64,000 nt of DNA from M3007 sp964621185 (lineage in GTDB: Bacteria; Bacteroidota; Bacteroidia; Chitinophagales; Saprospiraceae), in contig CAZULM010000031.1 of NCBI GenBank assembly GCA_964621185.1, positions 1-64,000 on the forward strand. The letters are read 5' to 3'. How positions within the stretch are numbered: the first letter of the stretch is position 1; each line of letters starts with the position of its first letter. The notes under the pieces are model-generated. The model was not told the origin of the DNA and did not search any database. It saw only the letters and a list, made by a program, of their open reading frames with translations. Made by a program: the position numbers and the translations under genes. This document shows, piece after piece, positions 51,938-60,906 of the stretch.

Positions 51938-52570
51938 ATGTCAAAACTGACCTTGATCCTACTTGGCTGTCTGTTGGCGGCATCTTGTAGCCCCGACTCC
52001 TCCAACAATGCCACGTCTAATGGGCTTTTGGACTATATTAAGGACGAAAACGCCCACTTAAAGGACGAAAATGAAGTGCTTAAAAAGGCCCTTGCCGAAA
52101 AAGAGGCAGAACTCAGGGACTTTAGTAAAAAGCTGGATGAAAAACCCCGCGTAGTTTATGTGGCTTCTAAAGGGGAGCGACCTGAAATGACTAACCGAAT
52201 CTCTTCAATCAAAGCTTCAGATTTGGTAGGCGACTGGAAAGCCAAGTGGGTTTTTGAGTCACGGACAGGTGAGTGCGGGGTGGTCGGTGTCGCCTACACA
52301 CGAAATTGCCCCATTTCTCTTTCTCCCATCGGTTTGGTGATCGATGGGCAGAAGGCAGCATTAAATAACAGGGAGGTTTTATTAGAAGAAGAAAAGGGTG
52401 CCGTAAGCTACAGGTATAGTACACTAGTAGTAAAAAACGCTAGAGAGATGGAAGGACTTGTCTTTGAGTACTATGAAAAACGGGGCAGCCGAAAATTTGA
52501 ATTGGTAAATGACAAGCGGGACAAGATCGATTGCACTGTAACCTACAAGGTCACCCTTACCCGAAACTAA
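51938..52570 (+). CDS. Coiled-coil lipoprotein, unknown function
   Basis: 210 residues with a lipoprotein signal (MSKLTLILLGCLLAASC, lipobox AASC). A heptad-like coiled coil (LLDYIKDENAHLKDENEVLKK, about 30-70) is followed by a compact beta-rich domain (SDLVGDWKAKWVFESRTGECG). The latter recalls small lipocalin-like modules of Bacteroidota lipoproteins, but no family is certain. It starts 53 bases after the metalloprotease. Confidence 0.75.
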   Translation: MSKLTLILLGCLLAASCSPDSSNNATSNGLLDYIKDENAHLKDENEVLKKALAEKEAELRDFSKKLDEKPRVVYVASKGERPEMTNRISSIKASDLVGDWKAKWVFESRTGECGVVGVAYTRNCPISLSPIGLVIDGQKAALNNREVLLEEEKGAVSYRYSTLVVKNAREMEGLVFEYYEKRGSRKFELVNDKRDKIDCTVTYKVTLTRN

Positions 52571-52604
52571 CCCAACTGTTTTTAACAACTAAACTTCACC
52601 GATC

Positions 52605-54680
52605 ATGCGCAAATTATCAGTATCCTTTATGTGTTGCCTACTGCTTTGGGCAATGTCCGGTTGTTATGTCAAAAAGTCTTGGCAAAGCCTCCGGGCGGAT
52701 TCCTTCAACTCATGGGTCTCTAAAATGGCAGCGCGTGCGCCATTGAACGAAAAAGAGCGTGCAGTTTTACAAGCACAATATGCTTTTTTCCTCAACCGTG
52801 CACACCAGTTGCAGTTACAGGCCGAAGCAGAACTAAACAGGTCTGCTGCTGGGAAGATAGCCTCTTTCCAGGCCATCAGCAATCGTGTGACAAGCCTGAG
52901 CCCAGCACTCGCTAACGAGCACTTCCGGTATCCGTGGTATGCCGATTTGTATAAGCTGGCACCAACTTTTCCATTTTATGTGGATGCCAGGCTAGCGCTA
53001 AAGATCAAAAGTTATGACCTTGCTTTTCAAATGTTGGCTCGGTGCCCTGAGGATCATCCTGCCGTGAAAAAACAGCTTGAACAATCTGTAAAAACCATGC
53101 TCAAGGACTATGCCGACAGGTTTGAAAAGGCAAAGACAGCACAACGGTTTGATGAGCTTGCACAGCAACTCAACGGGCTCAATGCCATCTTGGAAGCGCA
53201 TCAGCTTTCTGTTGAGCATATCCCTTATCATAATGGCGATTACCCCACTTACGGGATACTTATTTCCTCGATGCAAATTGCTGCCCAAGATTCATTGATA
53301 TCTTCCGCCAAGCTATTGGCGGCATCAAAAAGCTATGTTCAGGCAATAGCCTTGTTAGACCAAGCCCTGCCGGTTGCAGATAAGGTCAACAAAGAAAAAA
53401 TTGCAAGCCTTCAAACCGATATGCGAAAGGTCGGCATCGGTTGGCACGACCAGATCAAACAACAGGCTGTCAAGACACAAAAATATGATGTTGCATTGGC
53501 CCAGTTGGATACAGTCTGCTTGTTGGACAAGCCGAAAGACTGCACGACTGAACGAAACCGTTTGCTCACGGCCCAACTCCTTCAAAATGCTAGGATCAGC
53601 TATGACACAGGCAATAAAAAAGCGGCAGCGGACATGCTGAGACCGCTCCCAAATTATGCGGCAGGAAACAAAGAAGCGATAGATGTGGCCGAAAGATACT
53701 GCAACGAATATGGACTTGATTTGATAAAGGAGGCGGACCGGGAGTGCAAGGATGACAACCACAACACTGCCATTTCCATCTATAGAAAAGCAAAAAAATA
53801 CCTTACCAGGCCAGAAGATGCACAAAAGGGAATCGCAGATTGCGACGATTTTCATGGTATGAAAATAATGAGGGAGGCCGCCAGACTTGCGGCAGATGGC
53901 AAATACAAAGAGGCTGCCGAAAGGGTTAAGGAGGCGATGAAATATGTAAAAGACAAGGCAGAAGCCAAACGCTTGTACGAACACTACAAGGAGAAAGCCA
54001 TGAAAAGAGTAGCCATAGTTTTGCAGGCACAAGGCTCGGGATTCAACATCGGTTTAGAGAAATACGCCCTAGTTGATGCCGTTGCTAAAAACATCAAAGA
54101 AGACGAGTACACCCAGGTAGTATATTCACAAGACCTGCCAGTGATAGGATTGAACGAAAATCCCGCTGTTATTGCCCAACAGGTTGGTGCCAACTTTGTA
54201 TTGTCTGTGGCACTGGATAACCCTGCTCCCGAAAAGAGGGTTGACCACAATGGGCTGCTTTATCAGAGCAAGTATTGCACCTCCACTTCAAGGTCGGAAT
54301 GGAACGGGTACCAATGGATTAAGGTGCTTACATACAGCCCTACGCCTGTAAGGGTATTCACAGATAATCTGAACGTGTCGGTAAAGATCCGTGCCTATTT
54401 GGTTGAAGTGCGGACAGGCGACCAGCTGAACAATTATGACAAATATGTAAGCCGGTCGTGGAGCAACGACTACTGGTACGCTGAAAAAGAAGGCAATTAT
54501 ATCCGAGAGTGCCCATGCAACGGCCTTTGGGTTACTACCCTCGAGACATCATTTGTGGGCGCAGAAAAGTTTGCCAAAACCAGGGGATTCCCTGCCGTTT
54601 TCGGCCTGATCAAAGGCGACTTGTACGCTGCATTGCGCACCATCGGTTCGGATGCTTCCCAAGATCTCGCCAGGCATTAA
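52605..54680 (+). CDS. Large TPR-like lipoprotein
   Basis: 691 residues with a lipoprotein leader (MRKLSVSFMCCLLLWAMSGC; Cys20 in MSGC). The helical TPR-like body (about 60-460) has repeated lengths near 34-40 residues (YAFFLNRAHQLQLQAEAEL, YDLAFQMLARCPEDH). A C-terminal mixed domain (about 465-690) begins KRVAIVLQAQGSGFNIGLE. That domain could be an assembly platform such as those on outer-membrane lipoproteins. It is central in the operon between the lipoprotein and the Gly-zipper protein. Confidence 0.75.
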   Translation: MRKLSVSFMCCLLLWAMSGCYVKKSWQSLRADSFNSWVSKMAARAPLNEKERAVLQAQYAFFLNRAHQLQLQAEAELNRSAAGKIASFQAISNRVTSLSPALANEHFRYPWYADLYKLAPTFPFYVDARLALKIKSYDLAFQMLARCPEDHPAVKKQLEQSVKTMLKDYADRFEKAKTAQRFDELAQQLNGLNAILEAHQLSVEHIPYHNGDYPTYGILISSMQIAAQDSLISSAKLLAASKSYVQAIALLDQALPVADKVNKEKIASLQTDMRKVGIGWHDQIKQQAVKTQKYDVALAQLDTVCLLDKPKDCTTERNRLLTAQLLQNARISYDTGNKKAAADMLRPLPNYAAGNKEAIDVAERYCNEYGLDLIKEADRECKDDNHNTAISIYRKAKKYLTRPEDAQKGIADCDDFHGMKIMREAARLAADGKYKEAAERVKEAMKYVKDKAEAKRLYEHYKEKAMKRVAIVLQAQGSGFNIGLEKYALVDAVAKNIKEDEYTQVVYSQDLPVIGLNENPAVIAQQVGANFVLSVALDNPAPEKRVDHNGLLYQSKYCTSTSRSEWNGYQWIKVLTYSPTPVRVFTDNLNVSVKIRAYLVEVRTGDQLNNYDKYVSRSWSNDYWYAEKEGNYIRECPCNGLWVTTLETSFVGAEKFAKTRGFPAVFGLIKGDLYAALRTIGSDASQDLARH

Positions 54681-54703
54681 ATTTCACAATCAAATCTTTT
54701 ACT

Positions 54704-56134
54704 ATGAAAAAGTTTCTGAATTGTGCCATCAAGGCACAACAAGCCAAACGTATGTTTTGGCGTAGCATGACGATGCTTTTCGTGCTGGTTTTGGCCACAA
54801 CCATACAGGCACAAAACACGTCCAAAGACCCGGAAGTCCTAAAGTTGCAGCGCGAGCTGGATCGCCGAAACGCCATTGCTGGAAGCCGATATGTGGACAA
54901 CCCCCAGGTAAGGGGAGCATTAAACGCTACGAATGAAGCTGGCTTTTTAGCAGAAAAGGTCATTGCAGAGCAGGCTGCCAAATTGGCTATCCCAAACCCC
55001 TCAGACGCAGAGGTTCACAGCTTGATTTTGCCAATGCTCGTTCAGCAAGGGATCGTGGATGCCGATTGCCCCGATATTTTCAGGGATCCCAATGTGGCTA
55101 CCTGGATCAAAGGACAGGAGGGCATGACATGGGGCGATTTCCGCACGGCTGCAAAGACTTTGGTATTGTGGACAAAAATTGCCATCCAAAACATCGAAAT
55201 CACGGAGGATAGCGTGCGTGCCTACGTAGAGCGCAATCCCGGAATGGCCATTGTGCCTGCCAAGGTACGCATCGTGCTCACCCAGTATGTACCGCCACCG
55301 GCCCTCGCCTCCCGAAGCGTAATGCCCCATGAGGTGCTGGCCCCAACTTTTGCCCTGACCACTCGTGCGGCAACCGCAGAATTGGAAATGCCGCCACCAA
55401 AGGCATATGAGCACCTCAACCTTTGGGTAGAACTCGACAAGGTGGATCCAGCGTTGCGCGAAGTGCTGGCAGGTCAAGCTGTAGGCTTTGAATTCCCATC
55501 CACGCCATTAAAAAACCATGCCTTCGTTGAGGGACGTATCTTGGGCTTCTCCCCTGAAAGGAACCTGCTTTCCGATCCAAACTTTTGGGCTATGGCCGCT
55601 ATCAGGGCCCGATTGGCCAAGGCGGATCAGGCTGCCGAGTTTGAAAAAATCGTAAATGTCTTCCTGAACGACGAGACAATATCCCCAGCTGTACGCGGTT
55701 TTTGGAGCAAAATTTGGGGCGGGGTCAAAAAGTCTTTTCAATATGTTACCGGATTTGCTGGAGGTGCCCTGGCCTTTGCAGCTACTGGTAGCCCGCAAGC
55801 TGCATACCTGGGCGCCAAAATGGGATACCAGGTCGGAAATTCTATCAAAGGATGGTTCTCCAGTGGCCAAATCAATGGGGCTCAATTTCCAGCTATCCCA
55901 CAAGGTATGGGGCTTAACATCCCGCAGGGTTATCTCTCCGGCAGACAATTCTCCCTACCACCAGCCTGTAACTCCTGGTCTGCGTATCAGCCTATACATA
56001 CCCTGCCAGCCATGCCCTACAACTATAATGCTTACGCACCGCCCATGATGGCCAATAACCCGTATTACTCGCCCATGCAGGACGGCTGGTCGCCCCAAAT
56101 GTTCTTCCCACAGCCTGTGGGGTATTATTTCTAA
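54704..56134 (+). CDS. Exported Gly-zipper protein with PPIase-like region
   Basis: 476 residues. The start at 54704 precedes a long leader (MKKFLNCAIKAQQAKRMF, core MLFVLVLATTIQAQ). About 60-310 has SurA/parvulin-like elements: EDSVRAYVERNPG, PAKVRIVLTQYV, then LREVLAGQAVGFEFP (weak match). A Gly-zipper helix pair at about 345-385 (VTGFAGGALAFAATGSPQAA, AKMGYQVGNSI) could insert into membrane. The C-terminus is rich in Pro, Tyr, Met and Asn (MPYNYNAYAPPMM). Function is unknown. Confidence 0.6.
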   Translation: MKKFLNCAIKAQQAKRMFWRSMTMLFVLVLATTIQAQNTSKDPEVLKLQRELDRRNAIAGSRYVDNPQVRGALNATNEAGFLAEKVIAEQAAKLAIPNPSDAEVHSLILPMLVQQGIVDADCPDIFRDPNVATWIKGQEGMTWGDFRTAAKTLVLWTKIAIQNIEITEDSVRAYVERNPGMAIVPAKVRIVLTQYVPPPALASRSVMPHEVLAPTFALTTRAATAELEMPPPKAYEHLNLWVELDKVDPALREVLAGQAVGFEFPSTPLKNHAFVEGRILGFSPERNLLSDPNFWAMAAIRARLAKADQAAEFEKIVNVFLNDETISPAVRGFWSKIWGGVKKSFQYVTGFAGGALAFAATGSPQAAYLGAKMGYQVGNSIKGWFSSGQINGAQFPAIPQGMGLNIPQGYLSGRQFSLPPACNSWSAYQPIHTLPAMPYNYNAYAPPMMANNPYYSPMQDGWSPQMFFPQPVGYYF

Positions 56135-56206
56135 ACACAACCGCTCTATTAACAGGCAGGGGCTTTGCGCAGTAGTGTAGAGCCCCTGCTACAAAAAGTT
56201 GCAGAT

Positions 56207-57853
56207 ATGAAATATGTTATTCTACTATTATTAACAATTGAATTGGTGCCTTTGCAGGCCCGAAAATTAGCCATAGTGGTAGGTGTTGGTGCTTACCCAG
56301 AAGCATCAGGGTTAAAGCCATTGAATGCCGACTATGATACAAAGTCTTTGGCCGATGCATTGGAGAATACGGGGTGGCAAGTTTGCCTGATCAACTGCCA
56401 AACGATCCAAAAGCCCGATCTGAATACCATCTTAAATAGTATTGGGTTGGCAAAAGACAGCCTCAATGGGTATTCGATGATCCCTTTTTCTGGGATATTG
56501 ACAGGATTAAAGCCCTCGGACGAAGTCCTGTTTTTTTTTGGAGGGCATGGGGTGACAAATTTTGAAGGCGCACATTGCCTAATCCCCATGGATGCAAGCT
56601 TCAATAACGGCAAGTGTAAAAACAGCTACCGGCTTTTTTCCATCGAATGGGTAAAACGATCCCTAACCAGAAACGGTGCTGTGGTCATGGTTTTTATTGA
56701 CGCATGCCGGAATGATATGGCAACGGTTCGGGGAACAGAAGATGGCCATTCGATCTCCACTCCTACATTCACCCGTACTGCTAAAGTTATTGACACGCCT
56801 GTAATGGCAACATCTAATGGTTCAGACAACAACGAGCGCCGTTTGGCGCTGGTGCTCTCCACACGACCAGGCTCTTTTGCCCATGAAATGCAACAAGTGA
56901 AGGCGGGGGTTTTCACAAACTTTTTTATTCAGTTGTTGAAAAATCCCGAAGCACAGGAAGAAGCCGACAACCAACCGTCTGATGGGCTTGTCACCTTGAA
57001 AGAGGCGGCTATGTATTTGAAAGAGCAAACGGTGAACTTTGTAAGGAGCCTTTCCCCAAATGCCAAAAACGGGGATCAGGTGCCTGAGTTAGACATAAAA
57101 GACCTTGAGACACACCCCTTTGTGGAAGTGGAGGCAAAACGACTAAGCGACCCAAAGTATATGTTGAAATACAATGAATTGAGGCAAAAAAGGAACTTGC
57201 AGGAATTTGGGAAACCCGGTTTTGGACACCCTTTCGAGTACATCCCTTCATTTTTTCAAGTTGAAAAAGGAAATAGCTATGATGCGGAGGATAAAGTATT
57301 GACGTTTAAAAACGCCAGAGACAAATATGCCATTTCTGAAATGGGATTCGATCATCGATTTTTAGCAACGCAGGACTGGGCTGCGCCGGATGAATATTTT
57401 ATGGGCCTAAAGCCTTTTGAATTTTATTGCCCTACAGAAATCATTCAAAAAGTGATGTCGGGGAGGCATAAGCTGAGCATAGATGCACTCCGTTTTCAAG
57501 CAGCGAATGACGCAATTATTAAGGGGTACTGTTTGTACAAACTCGAAGAGTCGGTCGGATTATATCCGATTGTTTTTAAAGGTCGTGAAAAACAAGTGAA
57601 AGTTTGGAAGATCACTCAGGAATTGTATGCCTCCAATGACGACCCATGCCATCCCCTGAAAGTCAGGGGCTACAGGATTTACCATGTCTTAAAAAACCTC
57701 GCAGCCCCAGTGATTTTGGAAATGGAGAGCCATTTTTGCTATTATGTCGAAAAAGAGCGCGTCAATCCCGAGCTAAAATACTGCCGAAGCACTTTGAAGG
57801 AAGAGGTAGATTACCTGCACCGACAGGTAGAAGAAATATTTATCAAAAATTGA
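56207..57853 (+). CDS. Exported caspase-like (C14) protein
   Basis: 548 residues from ATG 56207 (signal MKYVILLLLTIELVPLQA). A caspase-type domain starts KLAIVVGVGAYPEASGLKPLNADYD. The catalytic His is in FFGGHGVTNFEG (H114) and Cys in VFIDACRNDM (C167), both canonical for bacterial metacaspase/C14 proteins. A further ~300 residues are of unknown fold. Exported caspases are much less studied than the cytosolic immune ones. The next gene encodes a DUF4384-like protein, and DUF4384 is often found with caspases. Confidence 0.9.
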   Translation: MKYVILLLLTIELVPLQARKLAIVVGVGAYPEASGLKPLNADYDTKSLADALENTGWQVCLINCQTIQKPDLNTILNSIGLAKDSLNGYSMIPFSGILTGLKPSDEVLFFFGGHGVTNFEGAHCLIPMDASFNNGKCKNSYRLFSIEWVKRSLTRNGAVVMVFIDACRNDMATVRGTEDGHSISTPTFTRTAKVIDTPVMATSNGSDNNERRLALVLSTRPGSFAHEMQQVKAGVFTNFFIQLLKNPEAQEEADNQPSDGLVTLKEAAMYLKEQTVNFVRSLSPNAKNGDQVPELDIKDLETHPFVEVEAKRLSDPKYMLKYNELRQKRNLQEFGKPGFGHPFEYIPSFFQVEKGNSYDAEDKVLTFKNARDKYAISEMGFDHRFLATQDWAAPDEYFMGLKPFEFYCPTEIIQKVMSGRHKLSIDALRFQAANDAIIKGYCLYKLEESVGLYPIVFKGREKQVKVWKITQELYASNDDPCHPLKVRGYRIYHVLKNLAAPVILEMESHFCYYVEKERVNPELKYCRSTLKEEVDYLHRQVEEIFIKN

Positions 57854-57857
57854 GAAG

Positions 57858-58730
57858 ATGCGCACCTTGTATTTTCTATGCTTTGTTTTATCCCCCTTGA
57901 GTCCCAAGGCTCAAGATTGCCAGTCGAGTTCGCCATCGACTATGATGATATGTACGCTAACCGTTGTTTCCATCGCTGGCTCAAGTATCACGGTATCGTC
58001 ATCTTTACCCGTTTCTCCGGGGGCGATATTGAAGTTTGATTCAACATATTACATCCTTGAACAACAATTGGATTCCTTGTTGTATGCTGCAAAGTTTGAC
58101 CGTGCCATTGGCAAATCCATTCAAATACCGAAAGTGGGAACCAAAACAGACGCGGGCGCCCGACTGTCGCATTACGATCACCCCAATACTTGTTATTGGT
58201 TAAGCTTGCGCAATATCTACGGCAGCGCTTCAGCAAACTCCGAGAATTGGCTCGTTTTGGACAATTACCCTGACATAGAGACACCATTTATGATAAGTGT
58301 GCACAACCCTCCGATAGAAGGCTATCTGTGCCTACTTGAAATAGTGAATGATTACGAGGCAGTCGTTTATTACCCGAATACGCGCGACGGGACTGACAAC
58401 GGAAAACTCGTCACATTCAAGGGGCAAACAAATTTGACCTATACTGATAAAAACGGTTTGCCACCCTTGGCCAATATTTACTTAGCCCCGAGCGATGGCA
58501 AGAAAACGACCTTTGTTGCATTACTCAGCAAGCATCCCCGCCCCTTGGCAGACTTTTTATCGGAAGGCCAAAGCGTGCGGTATTTGACGTGGGACGGGCA
58601 ACCGATCAATCCTTGGGAGATTGGCCCCGGCTTTTACCATGCCCAAGGATTGAAAACAGCTTTGCGGGGGCCTGATTTTCTAAGTGGGAATGAATGGTCT
58701 GTTGCTAAATTGGAAATCGTAGTGAAATGA
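57858..58730 (+). CDS. Exported DUF4384-like protein
   Basis: 290 residues with a signal peptide (MRTLYFLCFVLSPLSPKAQ). The second half matches the DUF4384 pattern: FMISVHNPPIEGYLCLLEIVNDYE, VVYYPN, ANIYLAPSDGKKTTFVALLSK. The first half is less clear, with YYILEQQLDSLLYAA. DUF4384 domains commonly accompany C14 caspases, as here. The gap to the caspase is four bases, so they are probably a functional pair. Confidence 0.65.
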   Translation: MRTLYFLCFVLSPLSPKAQDCQSSSPSTMMICTLTVVSIAGSSITVSSSLPVSPGAILKFDSTYYILEQQLDSLLYAAKFDRAIGKSIQIPKVGTKTDAGARLSHYDHPNTCYWLSLRNIYGSASANSENWLVLDNYPDIETPFMISVHNPPIEGYLCLLEIVNDYEAVVYYPNTRDGTDNGKLVTFKGQTNLTYTDKNGLPPLANIYLAPSDGKKTTFVALLSKHPRPLADFLSEGQSVRYLTWDGQPINPWEIGPGFYHAQGLKTALRGPDFLSGNEWSVAKLEIVVK

Positions 58731-58757
58731 TAAGAATAACAGCTGAGTGCCGCTAAT

Positions 58758-58791
58758 TTCAACGGCCCCCAGAACCCTGGAGGCCGTTGAA
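58758..58791 (+). terminator. Hairpin closing the caspase operon
   Basis: TTCAACGGCC and GGCCGTTGAA form a perfect 10-bp stem with a 14-nt loop, 27 bases after the stop at 58730. The tail is only moderately T-rich (TCTTTAACGG). Confidence 0.65.
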
Positions 58792-58882
58792 TCTTTAACG
58801 GTTTATTGGCGAGACAAAAAGCATAGCTTTCCGCACTTCATTAAGCATAAGAGAAAGCAAAAAGACTGCCACAATCCATCGC

Positions 58883-59521
58883 TCAATTCTCATAATCGAA
58901 CCTTATAGGCAGCACCACCCTCACCCTTACCGGCTTGCCGTCTTTCATCGCGGGCACCCATTTGGGCATCGACGAAACGGCTTTCACCGCGGCGGCGGCG
59001 CAGCTCTGGCAGCTCTTTTCCTTGCTCACCACGCTGAAGTTCTGCCCGATGGAACCATCTGGCTCGATGGTGAAGGTGACGTACTCCAGGCCATCGCTCT
59101 GGGCGCGCTGTGCCTGCGCCGGGTATTTGATGTTTTCCCTGAAATATTCCTTCAAGGCTTCGTTGGAGCACTCCATTGGGCGCTTCTTGTTCTGGCATTT
59201 GTCGGAGAACAGCGGCGGGCGGTCCACTTCCGAGATGGAATAGGTCACCTGGCGCGCCCGGCCTTTCTTTGGCTTTTCGCTGTATTGGTAGGTGTAGCTC
59301 TCCGGGTTCAAGTGGATGCCGTCGCTGGCGATATACGTGAATGGAGACTTTTCTGCTGTGCCTTCGGGGCCAGGGACGACGCTGCTGGTCTGGGTGGCCA
59401 TGGTGTCGAGCGAAGGTTTGCTGGCCGACTCGCCGTAGGTGCCGGTCTTGTCCGAATTGCAAGCAAAGAACATGGCTGAAACAGCCAACAAAAGCATGAA
59501 TTTCATTTTCTTGTATGACAT
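58883..59521 (-). CDS. TonB C-terminal-domain lipoprotein
   Basis: 212 residues from 59521 (MSYKKMKFMLLLAVSAMFFAC). The leader ends in a lipobox (FFAC). The C-terminal ~95 residues fit TonB-C: NIKYPAQAQRAQSDGLEYVTFTIEPDGSI, AVSSMPKWVPAMKDGKPV and RVVLPIRF. TonB proteins usually span the inner membrane to couple ExbBD to receptors; a lipid anchor instead of a TM anchor separates this from classical energy transduction. It may bind a receptor or have a structural role. The alternative start at 59506 gives a shorter leader. Confidence 0.82.
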   Translation of the reverse strand: MSYKKMKFMLLLAVSAMFFACNSDKTGTYGESASKPSLDTMATQTSSVVPGPEGTAEKSPFTYIASDGIHLNPESYTYQYSEKPKKGRARQVTYSISEVDRPPLFSDKCQNKKRPMECSNEALKEYFRENIKYPAQAQRAQSDGLEYVTFTIEPDGSIGQNFSVVSKEKSCQSCAAAAVKAVSSMPKWVPAMKDGKPVRVRVVLPIRFDYEN

Positions 59522-59596
59522 GATCTGAGAATGTTTGGTTAGGAATTTGGCCGAAGCCAAGGATCATGGAGAATTCTTGCTCATGCAGTCGTTGTT

Positions 59597-59702
59597 TATA
59601 CTGTGATTAAAGTGATTTGTATGATTTGGGTGATTAAAAACATCTGATTTTCAAATGATTATGCGATCGATATTTTCACAACCACTTTGCGTTGACTATA
59701 AA
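59597..59702 (+). repeat. 106-bp dispersed repeat, copy 2
   Basis: Same orientation and length as 18501-18606, differing at two positions (GGGTG for GAGTG, CGATATT for CGAGATT). It lies in the short gap between the TonB-C lipoprotein and the next minus-strand gene, abutting the stop of the latter. No coding capacity. Confidence 0.9.
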
Positions 59703-59704
59703 GG

Positions 59705-60214
59705 TCAAGGATGTTTGTACCTGACCGTGAAATAGTACATCACGCCATGCGCCTCAGACGGGATCACCAGCGCGAGCTCCTGCCTAGTGACGTATTTGAA
59801 CAGCATCTCGGCGACCACCGATCCTTTTGAAATGACGAACTTGTTGTCGCTGTTAAGTTCCCAGTTATACGATTCTATCGCGCCTTCTGAGGGGTCGCAG
59901 CGTTTGTTGCGCTCGAATACCACCTTGCCGTTGGGCTTGATGAACATAATATCGTCCATGGCGCACGGGGGCAGTTCAGAGGCAATGTCCTTGGTCAGCA
60001 CTCCGTCGCCGTTCGTATCGCAGGGCTTGTCCGATTCGATGCTGTACATGACCCATGCGCCATTGGCGAGCAGCGCGGTTTTGTCGCTGTGCGAAACGCC
60101 GAGCGGGCTAGTGCCGCTGGAAGCGATGCTGCCTGTCGGTTGGGCAAAAGCCTTGGTTTGGGCGGCGATGTTGACGAGTGCCAACAGAAGGATGTTTGAA
60201 AGTATGCTGCGCAT
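59705..60214 (-). CDS. Exported lipocalin-like protein
   Basis: 169 residues with a signal peptide (MRSILSNILLLALVNIAAQTKAFA). The mature protein is beta-rich, with DTNGDG-type (DKPCDTNGDGVLTKD) acidic loop, IMFIKPNGKVVFERNKRCDPSEG and later VTRQELALVIP. This resembles small lipocalin-like proteins of Bacteroidota, which often have a 'W..G.W....' start. Ligand is unknown. Adjacent to the 106-bp repeat. Confidence 0.6.
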   Translation of the reverse strand: MRSILSNILLLALVNIAAQTKAFAQPTGSIASSGTSPLGVSHSDKTALLANGAWVMYSIESDKPCDTNGDGVLTKDIASELPPCAMDDIMFIKPNGKVVFERNKRCDPSEGAIESYNWELNSDNKFVISKGSVVAEMLFKYVTRQELALVIPSEAHGVMYYFTVRYKHP

Positions 60215-60300
60215 GGCCTATCAGCTTGGTGAACGATTGATACAGTGCCTAAAAAGGGTATGCCACCATGTATTTGGGGAATGTATGCCACAATTGCAGA

Positions 60301-60329
60301 AAAAAACGCCGGGCCTGTGCAGCCCGGCG
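60301..60329 (-). terminator. Intrinsic terminator of the minus-strand gene at 60366
   Basis: CGCCGGGC-ctgtgca-GCCCGGCG (60307-60329), an 8-bp GC-rich stem preceded on the plus strand by six A residues. Read on the minus strand this gives stem then T-run, as expected for a Rho-independent terminator. Confidence 0.8.
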
Positions 60330-60365
60330 CCAATTGGTATGGAACAATATGAATGGGTGTCTCGC

Positions 60366-60878
60366 TTATCCTTGGATCACAACGGCGTCGTCAGCCTGGA
60401 AGCGGGTAGATTCCATGACATGCTTCAACAACGCCTTCTTTTCGCGGCGGACCTCCACGGTCAAAACCTTGAAATAGAACTGGTTCAGCACCATCTCCTG
60501 TTTGATGAAGGCATCATCTGTTTCGATGCGCACATAGTAGCCTTTGTCGTTTTTGTACTGCGTGATGCCCCGCACCGTAGCGGGGATGTTGCGCAGCAGG
60601 TAGGCCAGATTTTGCTCCAGCAGGGTGGCAACGTCGAGCTTGTACGGGTTGAACGACCCATAGCTCTCCAGGGTGATGAGCCCCGTTTGGTCGGTGATCG
60701 TGATGCCGTCGGCATTGATGCCTTCGGGTATTTTGTTGAAAATGGCCGCGTCATACGTGAAGCAGTAGCCAAAGCGCGGGTTGCAATAGGTTTCTATCCG
60801 GCTGGCCGGCGCGTGCGCCCGTTGCGGCTCAAAACTCGACAGAACGAGCAATATCGACAAACAAGGTAAGAGTTTCAT
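60366..60878 (-). CDS. Exported hypothetical protein
   Basis: 170 residues with a signal peptide (MKLLPCLSILLVLSSFEPQRAHA). The mature part starts RIETYCNPRFGYCFTYDAAIF with a Cys pair, followed by a mixed alpha/beta region (GITQYKNDKGYYVRIETDDAF). It has a size and beta content like small PsbP/DUF1795-type exported proteins, but the family is uncertain. A terminator follows. Upstream is the orphan receiver gene, possibly in the same transcript (28-base gap). Confidence 0.65.
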   Translation of the reverse strand: MKLLPCLSILLVLSSFEPQRAHAPASRIETYCNPRFGYCFTYDAAIFNKIPEGINADGITITDQTGLITLESYGSFNPYKLDVATLLEQNLAYLLRNIPATVRGITQYKNDKGYYVRIETDDAFIKQEMVLNQFYFKVLTVEVRREKKALLKHVMESTRFQADDAVVIQG

Positions 60879-60906
60879 GACTTCCAGATTTTGGTTAAGC
60901 AGCGCT

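Noticed and set aside
58890..59567. Second long frame over the TonB-C lipoprotein
   Set aside because: Arg/Pro-rich, no leader or motif; a shadow of the frame at 58883-59521.
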